A stretch of DNA of 64,000 nt from Mesorhizobium sp. ORS 3359 (lineage in GTDB: Bacteria; Pseudomonadota; Alphaproteobacteria; Rhizobiales; Rhizobiaceae): the NCBI GenBank assembly GCA_000824845.1, contig CCNC01000023.1, positions 57,750-121,749 of the forward strand. The letters run 5' to 3'. Under the pieces are notes generated by a model. That model was not told the origin of the DNA, did not search any database, and saw nothing but the letters and a program-made list of their open reading frames with translations. Positions 27,700 to 39,359 of the stretch are shown here, piece by piece. How positions within the stretch are numbered: the first letter of the stretch is position 1; each line of letters starts with the position of its first letter. The position numbers were made by a program, and so were the translations under genes.

Positions 27700-27879
27700 G
27701 ACTCAACAACACACTTTTCTCGGCTGTTTTCGCGGAAAGTGAATCTCTCGGAATCATAGGCACTTGCCAGCGAATCAACTCTCTGATTCTCTGCCCTGAA
27801 GCGTTTCCTGATTTGAGTCGTTCGACGCGTTCAGCCGCGTTTTCCGTCTGGGGGGCAACCTGCCGGAAGACTCGGACTC
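27700..27879. promoter_or_regulatory. GANTC (CcrM methylation) cluster upstream of ddl-ftsQAZ
   Basis: Eight GANTC sites lie in 180 bp: 27700, 27741, 27751, 27772, 27785, 27815, 27869 and 27875 (first bases). The 344-bp murB-ddl gap holds no supported gene. In Caulobacter, CcrM methylation of GANTC sites, read by GcrA, controls ftsZ transcription. The cluster therefore probably marks the cell-cycle-regulated promoter of the ddl-ftsQ-ftsA-ftsZ block. Exact -35/-10 elements were not fixed. Confidence 0.6.
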
Positions 27880-27943
27880 AATGCTCGGGAATGCGGTGCG
27901 GGAATATCGGTTGCAGGCCCGGCGTGAGAGGGGATGACGGGAA

Positions 27944-28870
27944 ATGAAGAAGAAGCATGTGGCTGTTCTCCTCGGTGGATTTTCCTCGGAGCGGCCCGTG
28001 TCTCTGTCCTCGGGGAAGGCGTGTGCGGATGCGCTCGAGACTGAAGGCTATCAGGTCACCCGCGTCGATGTTTCGCGCGATGTCGGGTCCGTGCTTGCCG
28101 AGCTCAAGCCTGATGTCGCCTTCAACGCGCTGCATGGCCCGTTCGGCGAGGACGGCACCATCCAGGGAATTCTCGAATATCTCGCAATTCCCTACACCCA
28201 TTCGGGCGTGCTCGCTTCGGCGCTGGCCATGAACAAGGAGCAGGCCAAGAAGGTTGCCAAAGCGGCCGGCATTCCGGTCGCGGAATCCAAGGTGGTCAAT
28301 CGCTTCGCCGTCAAGGATGTGCATCCGATGAAGCCGCCTTATGTGGTCAAGCCGGTCAATGAGGGGTCGAGCTTCGGCGTCGTCATCGTGCATGAAGGGC
28401 AGTCGCATCCGCCGCAGGTGATCGGCTCGACCGAATGGCAATATGGCGAGACCGTCATGGTCGAGCGCTACATCCATGGGCGTGAATTGACCTGCGCGGT
28501 GATGGGCGATGTGGCGCTCGGCGTCTGCGAGATCATCCCGACCGGGCATTCTTTCTACGACTACGACTCAAAATACGTGCCTGGCGGATCAAAACACGAA
28601 ATCCCTGCTAAAATTTCACCGAATATTTACCAAAAAATACAGACACTGGCCCTCAAGGCTCATCTTGCCATTGGTTGCCGGGGCGTCTCCCGATCGGACT
28701 TCCGTTACGACGACCGTCACTCCGAAAACGGCGAGGTTGTCTGGCTCGAGGTCAACACTCAGCCGGGCATGACGCCGACGTCTCTGGTGCCCGAAATCGC
28801 CGCGCAAGCGGGGCACTCGTTCGGCGATTTGTTGAGTTGGATGGTGGAGGACGCTTCGTGTCTGCGTTGA
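27944..28870 (+). CDS. ddl: D-alanine-D-alanine ligase
   Basis: A 308-aa ATP-grasp ligase that makes D-Ala-D-Ala for MurF. Motifs: [14 protein letters not shown] (about 8-21), [37 protein letters not shown], and the metal-binding [36 protein letters not shown] precedes the ATG. An internal stretch (28565-28645) is strikingly A/T-rich with codons unlike the rest of the gene, although the protein sequence there is normal for the family. It overlaps ftsQ by 13 nt. Confidence 0.94.
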   Translation: MKKKHVAVLLGGFSSERPVSLSSGKACADALETEGYQVTRVDVSRDVGSVLAELKPDVAFNALHGPFGEDGTIQGILEYLAIPYTHSGVLASALAMNKEQAKKVAKAAGIPVAESKVVNRFAVKDVHPMKPPYVVKPVNEGSSFGVVIVHEGQSHPPQVIGSTEWQYGETVMVERYIHGRELTCAVMGDVALGVCEIIPTGHSFYDYDSKYVPGGSKHEIPAKISPNIYQKIQTLALKAHLAIGCRGVSRSDFRYDDRHSENGEVVWLEVNTQPGMTPTSLVPEIAAQAGHSFGDLLSWMVEDASCLR

Positions 28871-29802
28871 GGTGGGGACAGGGTAATGGCGGCAACGCGG
28901 CTGGTCCCGCGCTGTTCGGCGTGCCGCTGTCGTTCGACCGTTTCGTCTTGCCGCGTCAGCTTCGCCGGCCGGTGCGCGTGCTGGCGCGCCTGTGCGGCGG
29001 CGAGTACGAGGCGCCGCGCTTTTCGGCGGCGATCCTTTCCGCTGCGCTCATCGCGTCGAGCAGCGCCTATGGCGCTTTTCTTGGCGGCTACTCCGATAGC
29101 GTCGTGCAGGGCATCACGGCCCGCACCGGCTTTGCCGTCGACCAGATCAAGGTGGTCGGCAACCGTCAGACATCCGAGATCGACGTGCTCGACCGGCTCG
29201 GCCTCGACGGCTGGACGTCGCTGATCGGCTTCGATGCCGAGGCTGCGCGCGAGCGCATTGCGACGCTGCCCTGGGTCGAGGGCGCGGCGGTGCGCAAGAT
29301 CTACCCTCATACGCTGGAAGTGCGCATCGAGGAGCGCGAGCCTTTCGCGCTCTGGCAGCAGGGCGCATCGGTTTCGGTGATCGAGCGGTCCGGCGAGGTG
29401 ATCGCGCCGTTCTCGGGCGGCAAGCAGGCGCTGCTGCCGCTGATCATCGGTAGCGGCGCGCCGGCCATGGCGCCGGCCTTCCTCGCCAAGATCAAGCGCT
29501 ATCCCGAGCTTGCGGCGCGGGTCAAAGGTTACATCCGTGTCGGCGAGCGCCGCTGGGACCTGAGGCTTGAGAACGGCATCACGATCAAGCTGCCGGAAGA
29601 CGACGAGGACCAGGCGATCGCCGAGCTCGTCAAGATCGACCATGACAACGGGCTTTTGACGCGCGACATCGCCGCCGTCGACATGCGGCTCCCCGACCGG
29701 CTGGTCGTGGAGCTCTCGCCGGAGGCGGCCACGCAGCGCGAAGCCGCGCTCAGCGACAAGCCGAAGAACCTGGCCAAGCGCAAGACGGGGACGAAGATAT
29801 GA
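28858..29802 (+). CDS. ftsQ: Cell division protein FtsQ
   Basis: A 314-aa bitopic divisome protein. After a ~55-residue basic cytoplasmic tail, a membrane helix (about 58-80: [21 protein letters not shown]) leads to a POTRA domain ([26 protein letters not shown]) and the FtsQ beta domain. FtsQ recruits FtsL/FtsB. The GTG at 28858 is chosen because GGAGG lies 8 nt before it, inside the end of ddl; longer in-frame extensions are shadow sequence. It overlaps ftsA by 4 nt. Confidence 0.9.
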   Translation: MSALRWGQGNGGNAAGPALFGVPLSFDRFVLPRQLRRPVRVLARLCGGEYEAPRFSAAILSAALIASSSAYGAFLGGYSDSVVQGITARTGFAVDQIKVVGNRQTSEIDVLDRLGLDGWTSLIGFDAEAARERIATLPWVEGAAVRKIYPHTLEVRIEEREPFALWQQGASVSVIERSGEVIAPFSGGKQALLPLIIGSGAPAMAPAFLAKIKRYPELAARVKGYIRVGERRWDLRLENGITIKLPEDDEDQAIAELVKIDHDNGLLTRDIAAVDMRLPDRLVVELSPEAATQREAALSDKPKNLAKRKTGTKI

Positions 29803-31106
29803 GCTGGCTTGGCGGCGGCGGTGACGCTTCTTCGCGCCGGTCGGGCATACTCACGGTGCTCGACGTCGGTTCCAGCAAGGTTTGCTGCGTGGTGGCGAAG
29901 CTCAAGCCGAACGAGGACGGCAAGCTTCTGCGCGGACGCTCGCATCGTATCCAGGTGATCGGCATCGGCCACCAGAAATCGCAGGGCGTGAAGTCCGGCG
30001 TCGTGGTGGATCTCGATCGCGCCGAGCATGCAATCCGGCTTGCCGTCGACGCGGCCGAGCGCATGGCCGGGCTCACGGTCGATTCCCTCATCGTCAACAT
30101 GACGGCGGGCCGGCTGAAGAGCGAGGCCTTTTCGGCGACGATCAATCTCGGTGGTCATCAGGTCGAGGAAGTCGACATCAAGCGCGTGCTCGCCGCCGGC
30201 GCCAAGCAGGCGCTGAGGGCCGAGCGCGAAGTGATCCATTCGCTGCCCGTCGGCTTCTCGCTCGACGGCGAACGCGGCATGCGCGACCCGCGCGGCATGG
30301 TGGGCGATGCGCTCGGCGTCGACATGCATGTGCTGACCGGCGACGCGGCGCCGATGCGCAATCTCGAGCTTTGCATCAACCGCTCGCATCTGTCGGTCGA
30401 GCGCATGGTGGCGACGCCCTATGCCAGCGGGCTTGCCTCGCTGGTCGACGACGAACTCGAAATGGGCGCCGCCTGCATCGACATGGGCGGCGGCACGACG
30501 ACGATCTCGGTCTTCTCGGAAGGCAAGTTCATCCATGGCGACGCCATCGCCATCGGCGGCAACCATGTGACGCTCGACATGGCCAAGGGCCTGTCGACCT
30601 CGCTCGATGCCGCGGAGCGGCTGAAGGTGATGCATGGTTCGGCGCTGCCCGGAAGCGCCGATGACCGCGACCTCGTCTCGATCCAGCCGATCGGCGAGGA
30701 AGGCGATGTGCCGTCGCAGATACCGCGCTCGGTGATGACGCGCATCATCCGTGCGCGCATCGACGAGACGCTCGAGCTTTTGCGCGATCGGCTGAACAAG
30801 TCCGGCTATGGCAATGCCGTGGGAAAACGCGTCGTGCTGACCGGAGGCGCCAGCCAGCTCGCCGGCCTGCCGGAGGCGGCGCGCCGCATTCTCGGGCGCA
30901 ATGTGCGCATCGGTCGTCCGCTCGGCGTGGCGGGCCTGCCGGAGGCGGCGAAGGGACCGGCGTTCTCGACCCCGGTCGGATTGATGATCTACCCGCAGAT
31001 GGCGAGCTTCGAGAGCCATTCGGCGAAAGGACTTTCCGGTTTCAGGATGACCGGAACGGGCGGAAGACTGCATCGCATGAGTCAGTGGTTGAGAGACAGT
31101 TTTTAA
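29799..31106 (+). CDS. ftsA: Cell division protein FtsA
   Basis: A 435-aa actin-like ATPase that tethers FtsZ to the inner membrane. Phosphate-binding motifs are GVLDVGSSKVCCVVAK-like near residue 20 and CIDMGGGTTTISVF (about 227-240), with VVLTGGASQLAG near 350. The last residues (RMSQWLRDSF) form the conserved amphipathic membrane-targeting helix. Overlaps ftsQ; ftsZ follows after 67 nt. Confidence 0.94.
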   Translation: MSWLGGGGDASSRRSGILTVLDVGSSKVCCVVAKLKPNEDGKLLRGRSHRIQVIGIGHQKSQGVKSGVVVDLDRAEHAIRLAVDAAERMAGLTVDSLIVNMTAGRLKSEAFSATINLGGHQVEEVDIKRVLAAGAKQALRAEREVIHSLPVGFSLDGERGMRDPRGMVGDALGVDMHVLTGDAAPMRNLELCINRSHLSVERMVATPYASGLASLVDDELEMGAACIDMGGGTTTISVFSEGKFIHGDAIAIGGNHVTLDMAKGLSTSLDAAERLKVMHGSALPGSADDRDLVSIQPIGEEGDVPSQIPRSVMTRIIRARIDETLELLRDRLNKSGYGNAVGKRVVLTGGASQLAGLPEAARRILGRNVRIGRPLGVAGLPEAAKGPAFSTPVGLMIYPQMASFESHSAKGLSGFRMTGTGGRLHRMSQWLRDSF

Positions 31107-31173
31107 TTTGACGGGGACAGCCCCATAGGCGGCCGCAGCGGCGAGGCGGCGGGAAAGGCAAAGGACGGAGACA

Positions 31174-32841
31174 ATGACCATCAATCTGCAAAAGCCGGAC
31201 ATCACCGAGCTCAAGCCCCGCATCACCGTGTTCGGTGTCGGCGGCGGCGGCGGCAATGCCGTCAACAACATGATCACCGCCGGCTTGCGCGGCGTCGAGT
31301 TCGTGGTGGCCAACACCGACGCACAGGCGCTGACCATGTCGAAGGCTGAGCGGCTGATCCAGCTCGGCGCGCACGTCACCGAAGGCCTCGGCGCCGGTTC
31401 GCAGCCGGAAGTCGGCCGCGCGGCGGCGGAAGAATGCATCGACGAGATCATCGATCATCTGTCCAACACCCATATGTGCTTCGTCACCGCCGGCATGGGC
31501 GGCGGCACCGGCACGGGCGCCGCTCCGGTCGTTGCCCGCGCGGCGCGCGAGAAGGGCATCCTCACCGTCGGCGTCGTCACCAAGCCGTTCCACTTCGAGG
31601 GCCAGCGCCGCATGAAGACGGCCGACATGGGCATCGAGGAGCTGCAGAAATGCGTCGACACCCTAATCGTCATTCCCAACCAGAACCTGTTCCGGCTGGC
31701 CAATGACAAGACCACCTTCGCCGATGCCTTCGCCATGGCCGACCAGGTGCTTTACTCGGGCGTCGCCTGCATCACCGACCTGATGGTCAAGGAAGGCCTG
31801 ATCAATCTCGACTTCGCCGACGTCCGTTCGGTGATGCGCGAGATGGGCAAGGCGATGATGGGCACCGGCGAAGCTTCGGGCGAGGGCCGCGCGATGGCCG
31901 CTGCCGAAGCCGCGATCGCCAACCCGCTGCTCGACGAGACCTCGATGAAGGGCGCCAAGGGCCTGCTGATCTCGATCACCGGCGGCCGCGACCTTACCCT
32001 GTTCGAGGTGGACGAGGCAGCGACCCGCATCCGCGAGGAGGTCGACCAGGACGCCAACATCATCCTGGGCGCCACCTTCGACGAGGAACTGGAAGGCGTG
32101 ATCCGCGTGTCGGTCGTTGCCACCGGCATCGACAAGTCGGCAGCCGAAATCGCCGCGGCGCCGATCTCGATCCGCGCGCCGCAGAAGCCAGCCGTCCGCC
32201 CGGCGGCGGCTCCGATCGCTGAAATCCGCCCCGCTCCGGTCCAGCCGCAGGCCTACGAGCCGCGCGCGGTCGATCCGGTCGCCGAGGCGATCCAGCTTGC
32301 CGAGGCGAACGCAGCCGCCATGGCGCAGCCGCGCCCCGCGCCGGTCGACGACTTCCGGCCGCAGAGCAAGATCTTCCAGGCCCCGCCAGCTCAGCCGCAA
32401 CCGCAGCCGCAGCCGGTGATGCAGCCGCAGGTCATGCAGCAGCCCGCGCCGCAGCGCGAGATGCCGCAGCCAGTGGCCGCCGCTCCGCAGCGCATGCCGC
32501 GCGTGGAGGATTTTCCGCCGGTGGTGAGGGCTGAGGTCGAAGCCAAGACCCGCCCGGCGGACCATGAGAACAGCGGTCCGATGGGGCTGATCAAGCGGCT
32601 GACCAATGGCCTGACCCGCCGCGAGGAAGAGCCGGCCCGGCTCCAGCCGGCGCAGCCGCGCGAACCGAAGCTGCGCCAGGCGGCGCCCGAGATGCGCCGC
32701 CTCGCCAGCCAGGATCCTGCGCTCTACGCGCCGCGCCGCGGCCAGCTCGACGACCAGGGCCGGCTGACGCCGCAGGCCCGCACGGTCCAGGAAGATGATC
32801 AGCTGGAAATCCCGGCCTTCCTGCGCCGCCAGGCCAACTGA
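31174..32841 (+). CDS. ftsZ: Cell division GTPase FtsZ
   Basis: A 555-aa tubulin homologue that forms the Z ring. GTPase domain about 1-320: [12 protein letters not shown], the tubulin signature [13 protein letters not shown], and [14 protein letters not shown] long Pro/Gln/Ala-rich linker (about 320-540, with [16 protein letters not shown] runs) leads to the C-terminal peptide [10 protein letters not shown] that binds FtsA. Total length is far above E. coli FtsZ (383 aa) but normal for Rhizobiales. GGACGGAGAC precedes the ATG. A hairpin terminator follows 45 bp after the stop. Confidence 0.96.
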   Translation: MTINLQKPDITELKPRITVFGVGGGGGNAVNNMITAGLRGVEFVVANTDAQALTMSKAERLIQLGAHVTEGLGAGSQPEVGRAAAEECIDEIIDHLSNTHMCFVTAGMGGGTGTGAAPVVARAAREKGILTVGVVTKPFHFEGQRRMKTADMGIEELQKCVDTLIVIPNQNLFRLANDKTTFADAFAMADQVLYSGVACITDLMVKEGLINLDFADVRSVMREMGKAMMGTGEASGEGRAMAAAEAAIANPLLDETSMKGAKGLLISITGGRDLTLFEVDEAATRIREEVDQDANIILGATFDEELEGVIRVSVVATGIDKSAAEIAAAPISIRAPQKPAVRPAAAPIAEIRPAPVQPQAYEPRAVDPVAEAIQLAEANAAAMAQPRPAPVDDFRPQSKIFQAPPAQPQPQPQPVMQPQVMQQPAPQREMPQPVAAAPQRMPRVEDFPPVVRAEVEAKTRPADHENSGPMGLIKRLTNGLTRREEEPARLQPAQPREPKLRQAAPEMRRLASQDPALYAPRRGQLDDQGRLTPQARTVQEDDQLEIPAFLRRQAN

Positions 32842-32886
32842 GCGATACGGCGCACCGCCGATCGTTAACGATATATAACGGTTGTT

Positions 32887-32922
32887 AACAGGCAGATGAG
32901 AAATCGTCTGCCTGTTGGTTTT
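32887..32922 (+). terminator. Intrinsic terminator after ftsZ
   Basis: Arms AACAGGCAGA (32887-32896) and TCTGCCTGTT (32907-32916) pair perfectly around a 10-nt loop, followed by GGTTTT. It closes the ddl-ftsQAZ unit. Confidence 0.75.
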
Positions 32923-33197
32923 GCAAAATATATAAAAACAATCACTTACGATCTATTTTTAACACGATCCCGTGGTTACACGGGGTAAGAAACCGTGATT
33001 TGGAGTCTCCAAGGCAGGCCATTATCTTCGCCACGGACTAAAGTCGGTTTGCCGGGATTCGGGGAGTAGCCCTGCCTGCCGATCACACAGAGCCGCATGC
33101 TCTTGCTTATTTTGCCGCATTCCATGCGAGCGCCAGACCGTTCACCTGGCTGCAAGATACCCAAGGCCGATGGAGCGGACGCAGGCATTTTGGGCGT
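32923..33197 (+). other. lpxC upstream region with possible structured leader
   Basis: No gene is supported in this stretch. It holds an A/T-rich block (32923-32970, promoter-like), an inverted repeat CCGTG-GTTA-CACGG (32970-32983), and TTGGAG-T-CTCCAA around a GAGTC site (33000-33012). A closing stem GGCAGG (33013) with CCTGCC (33071) encloses an inner GACT-AA-AGTC hairpin. This could be a folded 5' leader of lpxC mRNA; no known riboswitch class was recognised. Confidence 0.4.
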
Positions 33198-34145
33198 ATG
33201 GGGTTACTCTTGCACGACTATCAGACGACAGTGAAATCGCGCGCGACGCTGACTGGCATCGGCGTCCATAGCGGCAAGACCGTCACCGTTCATTTCCTGC
33301 CGGCCGACGCCGATACAGGCATCGTCTTCCATCTTTCGAACGGCGGCGAAACCCGTGAGCTCCGCGCCCTGGTCGCGGAAGTCGGCGCCACCGATCTTTG
33401 CACCATGCTCGGCGATCCGGCCGGCGCGCATATCGGTACCGTCGAGCATCTGATGGCGACGGTGTTCGGCCTCGGCATCGACAATCTCGTCATTGAGATC
33501 GACGGCTCGGAAGTCCCCATTCTCGACGGCAGCGCCATGGCGTTCGTCGAAGCCTTCGACCAGGCGGGTATCGAGACGCTGGCGGTGAAGCGCCGCTATA
33601 TCCGCGTAGTCAAGCCGGTGCGCGTGGAAGCCGGCGCGTCCTGGGCTGAATTCCGTCCCTATGACGGCACGCGGTTCGAGGTCGAGATCGATTTCGAGAG
33701 CCCGGCGATCGGCCGTCAGCAATTCGCCTCCGACATCAACCCCGACATCTTCCGCCGCGACATTGGGCGTGCCCGCACCTTCGGCTTCATGAAGGACGTC
33801 GAGAGGCTTTGGGCCGCCGGCTACGCGCTCGGCTCGTCGCTCGAAAACTCGCTGGTTATCGGCGACGACAACCGCGTCATCAATGTCGGCGGGTTGCGTT
33901 ATCCTAATGAGTTTGCCCGCCACAAGACGCTCGATGCGATGGGCGATCTGGCGCTGGCCGGCGCGCGCTTCATCGGCTGTTTCCGCTCCTATCGCGGCGG
34001 CCACCGGATGAACGCGTCCGCGTTGCGCCGGCTGCTTTCCGACCACACGGCCTTCGAGATCGTCGAGACCCGGCGCCGCGAGCGTGGCCGCGTCGCCGAG
34101 ATGATCGCTGTCAGCCGGCCGGTCTACGCACCCTGGGTGATCTGA
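33198..34145 (+). CDS. lpxC: UDP-3-O-acyl-N-acetylglucosamine deacetylase LpxC
   Basis: A 315-aa zinc hydrolase catalysing the first committed step of lipid A synthesis. Zinc and catalytic motifs: TVEHLMATVFGLGIDN (about 75-90), EFARHKTLDAMGDLAL (about 235-250), and the C-terminal GGHRMNASALRRLL His. The ATG at 33198 gives the normal short N-terminus before the YQTTVKSRATLTGIGVHSG start of the fold. It follows the ftsZ terminator, so it has its own promoter. Confidence 0.95.
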   Translation: MGLLLHDYQTTVKSRATLTGIGVHSGKTVTVHFLPADADTGIVFHLSNGGETRELRALVAEVGATDLCTMLGDPAGAHIGTVEHLMATVFGLGIDNLVIEIDGSEVPILDGSAMAFVEAFDQAGIETLAVKRRYIRVVKPVRVEAGASWAEFRPYDGTRFEVEIDFESPAIGRQQFASDINPDIFRRDIGRARTFGFMKDVERLWAAGYALGSSLENSLVIGDDNRVINVGGLRYPNEFARHKTLDAMGDLALAGARFIGCFRSYRGGHRMNASALRRLLSDHTAFEIVETRRRERGRVAEMIAVSRPVYAPWVI

Positions 34146-34173
34146 TTTTTAACAGTTTTCTGGCGTTGTAGTC

Positions 34174-34221
34174 AGGTTGTGTTGCGCGATTGCATCACGA
34201 ATCGCTGAAATTGCACAACCT
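34174..34221. other. Stem-loop between lpxC and bamD
   Basis: Outer arms AGGTTGTG (34174) and CACAACCT (34214) enclose inner arms GCGATT and AATCGC. No T run follows, so it may be a processing or regulatory structure rather than a simple terminator. Confidence 0.4.
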
Positions 34222-34345
34222 CGGTCGCAGCGCCGGGCCGCCACAAAAATGTGCGATTGGCCGGACATAGCGTTGCCGGGCAAGGGGATAATGGTTTATG
34301 GCTTCGGCCCGGACCGAAACGACGCCGAAGGGGCGGAATCCAAAC

Positions 34346-35215
34346 ATGTTTTTTTCGCGAGTTGGTCAATCGGTAACGCCGCGTCGGGGTGTTTTGCTGG
34401 CGCTGTCGGTGGTTGCTCCCGCGCTTGTTCTTTCGGCCTGCATGTCCTCCGAGAAGGACGTCAACCTGGCGACCTATGTCGATCAGACCGAGCCGGCCGA
34501 CGTCCTCTACAACCAGGGTCTGGCCAACATGAATGCCGGCCGCCTCGATGAGGCGAGCAAGAAGTTCGATGCGGTCGACCGCCAGCATCCCTATTCGGAA
34601 TTCGCTCGCAAATCGATGGTGATGGGGGCTTTCGCCGACTACCGCGCCGGCAAGTATGACGAAGCGATCGGCACCGCGAAGCGCTATCTGACGCTTTATC
34701 CGTCGACCGACGACGCAGCTTACGCCCAATACATCATCGGCTTGAGCTACTACCGGCAGATCAAGGACGTCACCCAGGACCAGAAGGAAGCGCGCCAGAC
34801 CATCCAGACCATGCAGGATCTGGTGACGCGCTGGCCGAACTCCGAATATGTCGCCGACGCCAAGGACAAGATTCGCTTCGCCAACGACCAGCTTGCCGGC
34901 AAGGAGATGCAGGTCGGCCGCTACTATCTCGAGCGCCGCGAATACATCGCCGCCGTGAAGCGCTTCCGCACCGTGGTCGAGAACTATTCCAACACCCGCC
35001 ATGTCGAGGAGGCGCTCGCGCGCCTGACCGAGTCCTATTATGCGATGGGCTTGACCTCGGAAGCGCAGACGGCCGCGGCCGTGCTCGGCACCAACTATCC
35101 GGACAGCCAGTGGTACAAGGATTCCTACAAGCTCCTGCAGAGCAACGGGCTTGAGCCGCGCGAGAATGCCGGATCGTGGATCTCCAAGGCCGGGAAACTG
35201 ATCACCGGCGCCTGA
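34346..35215 (+). CDS. bamD: Outer-membrane assembly lipoprotein BamD
   Basis: A 289-aa lipoprotein (ComL/YfiO family) of the BAM complex that inserts beta-barrel proteins. The signal peptide ends in the lipobox LVLSAC (Cys33). TPR-like repeats follow: [57 protein letters not shown] and [14 protein letters not shown]. The ATG at 34346 has GGGGCGGA upstream and gives a standard signal peptide; an in-frame ATG at 34298 would add 16 residues. It ends 8 nt before recN. Confidence 0.92.
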   Translation: MFFSRVGQSVTPRRGVLLALSVVAPALVLSACMSSEKDVNLATYVDQTEPADVLYNQGLANMNAGRLDEASKKFDAVDRQHPYSEFARKSMVMGAFADYRAGKYDEAIGTAKRYLTLYPSTDDAAYAQYIIGLSYYRQIKDVTQDQKEARQTIQTMQDLVTRWPNSEYVADAKDKIRFANDQLAGKEMQVGRYYLERREYIAAVKRFRTVVENYSNTRHVEEALARLTESYYAMGLTSEAQTAAAVLGTNYPDSQWYKDSYKLLQSNGLEPRENAGSWISKAGKLITGA

Positions 35216-35223
35216 AGCTTGCG

Positions 35224-36897
35224 ATGCTGTCCAGACTGTCGATCCGCGATATCGTCCTGATCGAGAAGCTGGACATCGACTTCCTGCCTGGGCTTTCGGT
35301 GCTGACGGGCGAAACCGGTGCTGGCAAATCCATCCTGCTCGATGCCTTGTCGCTGGCGCTCGGTGCGCGCGGCGACGCCTCGCTCGTGCGCCATGGCGCC
35401 GCGCAAGGCCAGGTCATCGCGGTGTTCGATGTGCCGCGCAACCATCCGGCCCGCGCGCTGCTTGCCGAAAACGACATCGAGGACGATGGCGATATCATCC
35501 TGCGCCGCGTGCAGACCGGCGACGGCCGCACCCGCGTCTTCGTCAACGACCAGCCGTCCAGCGTCACGCTGATGCGCGATGTCGGCCGCGCGCTGGTCGA
35601 GATCCACGGCCAGCATGACGAGCGCGCGCTGGTCGATCCCGGCGCGCATCGCGAATTGCTCGACAGTTTCGGCGGCCATCTGGGCGCCGTGCGCGGCACG
35701 GGCGAAGCCTGGCGCTACTGGCGGAATTGCGAGCAGGAGCTTTCCCGGCATCGCGCCAAGGTCGAGGCGGCGGCGCGCGAGGCCGATTATCTGCGCGCTT
35801 CCGTCACCGAGCTTGCCAAGCTCGACCCGCAGCCGGGCGAGGAGACGGAGCTTGCCGAACTGCGCGCGCAGATGATGCGGGTCGAGAAGATCGCCGCCGA
35901 GATCCACGACGCGCAGGATGTGCTGTCGGGGCCGTCCTCGCCCTTGCCGCAGCTTGCCAGCCTGTTGCGCCGGCTGCAGCGCAAGGCGGGCGAAGCGCCG
36001 GGCCTGCTCGACGACGTGGTGAAATCGCTGGACGAAGCGATGATCTCGCTCGATGCGGCGCAGTCCGGCGTGGAAGCCGCGCTTGGCGCCACCGAATATG
36101 ATCCGCAACGCCTGGAGAAGGCGGAGGAACGGCTTTTCGCTCTGCGCGCCGCCTCGCGCAAGCACAATGTCGCGGTCGACGACCTTGCGCAGCTGCGCGA
36201 CACGATGGTGGCCGATCTTGCCGATCTCGATGCCGGCGAGGAGCGGCTGCACACGCTGGAAAGGCAGGCCGCCGCAGCGCGCGAGGCCTACGATATTTCG
36301 GCGGCGCAGCTTTCCTCCCTGCGCCAGGCGGCGGCATCGGGCTTGACCAAGGCGGTGATGGCCGAATTGCCGGCGCTGAAGCTCGAACGGGCCGAGTTCA
36401 TCGTCGAGATGGGAAGCGACGCCGAAAGGCGCATGGAAGAAGGCATCGACCAGATCGAATTCTGGGTGAGGACCAATCCGGGCACCAGGCCGGGACCGAT
36501 GATGAAGGTCGCCTCGGGCGGCGAGCTCTCGCGCTTCCTTTTGGCGCTGAAGGTGGCGCTCGCCGATCGCGGCTCGGCGCCGACTCTCGTGTTTGACGAA
36601 ATCGACACCGGCGTCGGCGGCGCCGTGGCCGATGCCATCGGCCAGCGGCTGGCGCGGCTTTCAAAGCGTGTGCAGGTGCTTTCGGTCACGCATGCGCCGC
36701 AGGTGGCCGCGCGAGCGGCCACGCATTTCCTGATCTCCAAATCCGGCGGCAAGGACCGTGTCGCCACCGGCATCGCCGAAATGGACCGCGCCGCGCGCCA
36801 GGAGGAGATCGCGCGCATGCTGGCCGGCGCCGTCATCACCGACGAAGCGCGCGCCGCTGCGGAGAGGTTGCTGCGCGAGAATACGGCGGCAGCATAG
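35224..36897 (+). CDS. recN: DNA repair protein RecN
   Basis: A 557-aa SMC-like ATPase for double-strand break repair. Walker A GETGAGKSILLDALSLALG (about 30-48), a QHDERALVDPGAHRELLD segment, central coiled coils, the ABC-type signature ASGGELSRFLLALKVAL, Walker B FDEIDTGVGG and LSVTHAPQVAARA. The ATG at 35224 is chosen because the fold starts MLSRLSIRDIVLIE; longer forms run into bamD. No LexA box was searched exhaustively. Confidence 0.94.
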   Translation: MLSRLSIRDIVLIEKLDIDFLPGLSVLTGETGAGKSILLDALSLALGARGDASLVRHGAAQGQVIAVFDVPRNHPARALLAENDIEDDGDIILRRVQTGDGRTRVFVNDQPSSVTLMRDVGRALVEIHGQHDERALVDPGAHRELLDSFGGHLGAVRGTGEAWRYWRNCEQELSRHRAKVEAAAREADYLRASVTELAKLDPQPGEETELAELRAQMMRVEKIAAEIHDAQDVLSGPSSPLPQLASLLRRLQRKAGEAPGLLDDVVKSLDEAMISLDAAQSGVEAALGATEYDPQRLEKAEERLFALRAASRKHNVAVDDLAQLRDTMVADLADLDAGEERLHTLERQAAAAREAYDISAAQLSSLRQAAASGLTKAVMAELPALKLERAEFIVEMGSDAERRMEEGIDQIEFWVRTNPGTRPGPMMKVASGGELSRFLLALKVALADRGSAPTLVFDEIDTGVGGAVADAIGQRLARLSKRVQVLSVTHAPQVAARAATHFLISKSGGKDRVATGIAEMDRAARQEEIARMLAGAVITDEARAAAERLLRENTAAA

Positions 36898-36908
36898 TTC
36901 TCGACATA

Positions 36909-37008
36909 GGGATTTTGACGGGTCGGCTCTGGTCGACGGGTTGGCGTTTCGGCCAATCTCCAAGGCATGGCACCTGCCACCAAAACAGAGCCGACCGGTC
37001 AAAAACCC
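36909..37008. repeat. Long imperfect inverted repeat after recN
   Basis: GATTTTGACGGGTCGGCTCTG (in 36909-36931) pairs with CAGAGCCGACCGGTCAAAAA (from 36986) with two mismatches. The ~54-nt loop contains a second inverted repeat, TTGGC-GTTT-CGGCCAA. It could be the recN terminator or a miniature mobile palindrome. Confidence 0.6.
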
Positions 37009-37124
37009 CCGTGCCTCGGAGCTTGCTTCTCCAACCTTGCAAGCTGAGTCAGCAGATGGCTGTATCCTGCCGTCAGCCAATGATTTTTCTACGAGCCCTG
37101 CCGGCGAATCCTGATTTATAGTGA

Positions 37125-39358
<2,234 letters not shown>

Positions 39359-39359
<1 letters not shown>

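Noticed and set aside
29529..31451. A 640-codon minus-strand frame opposite ftsA
   Set aside because: Same shadow composition, no ribosome-binding site, and ftsQ/ftsA on the other strand are certain.
32976..33188. 70-codon minus-strand frame before lpxC
   Set aside because: No ribosome-binding site, no recognisable domain, and it overlaps the likely lpxC promoter and leader.
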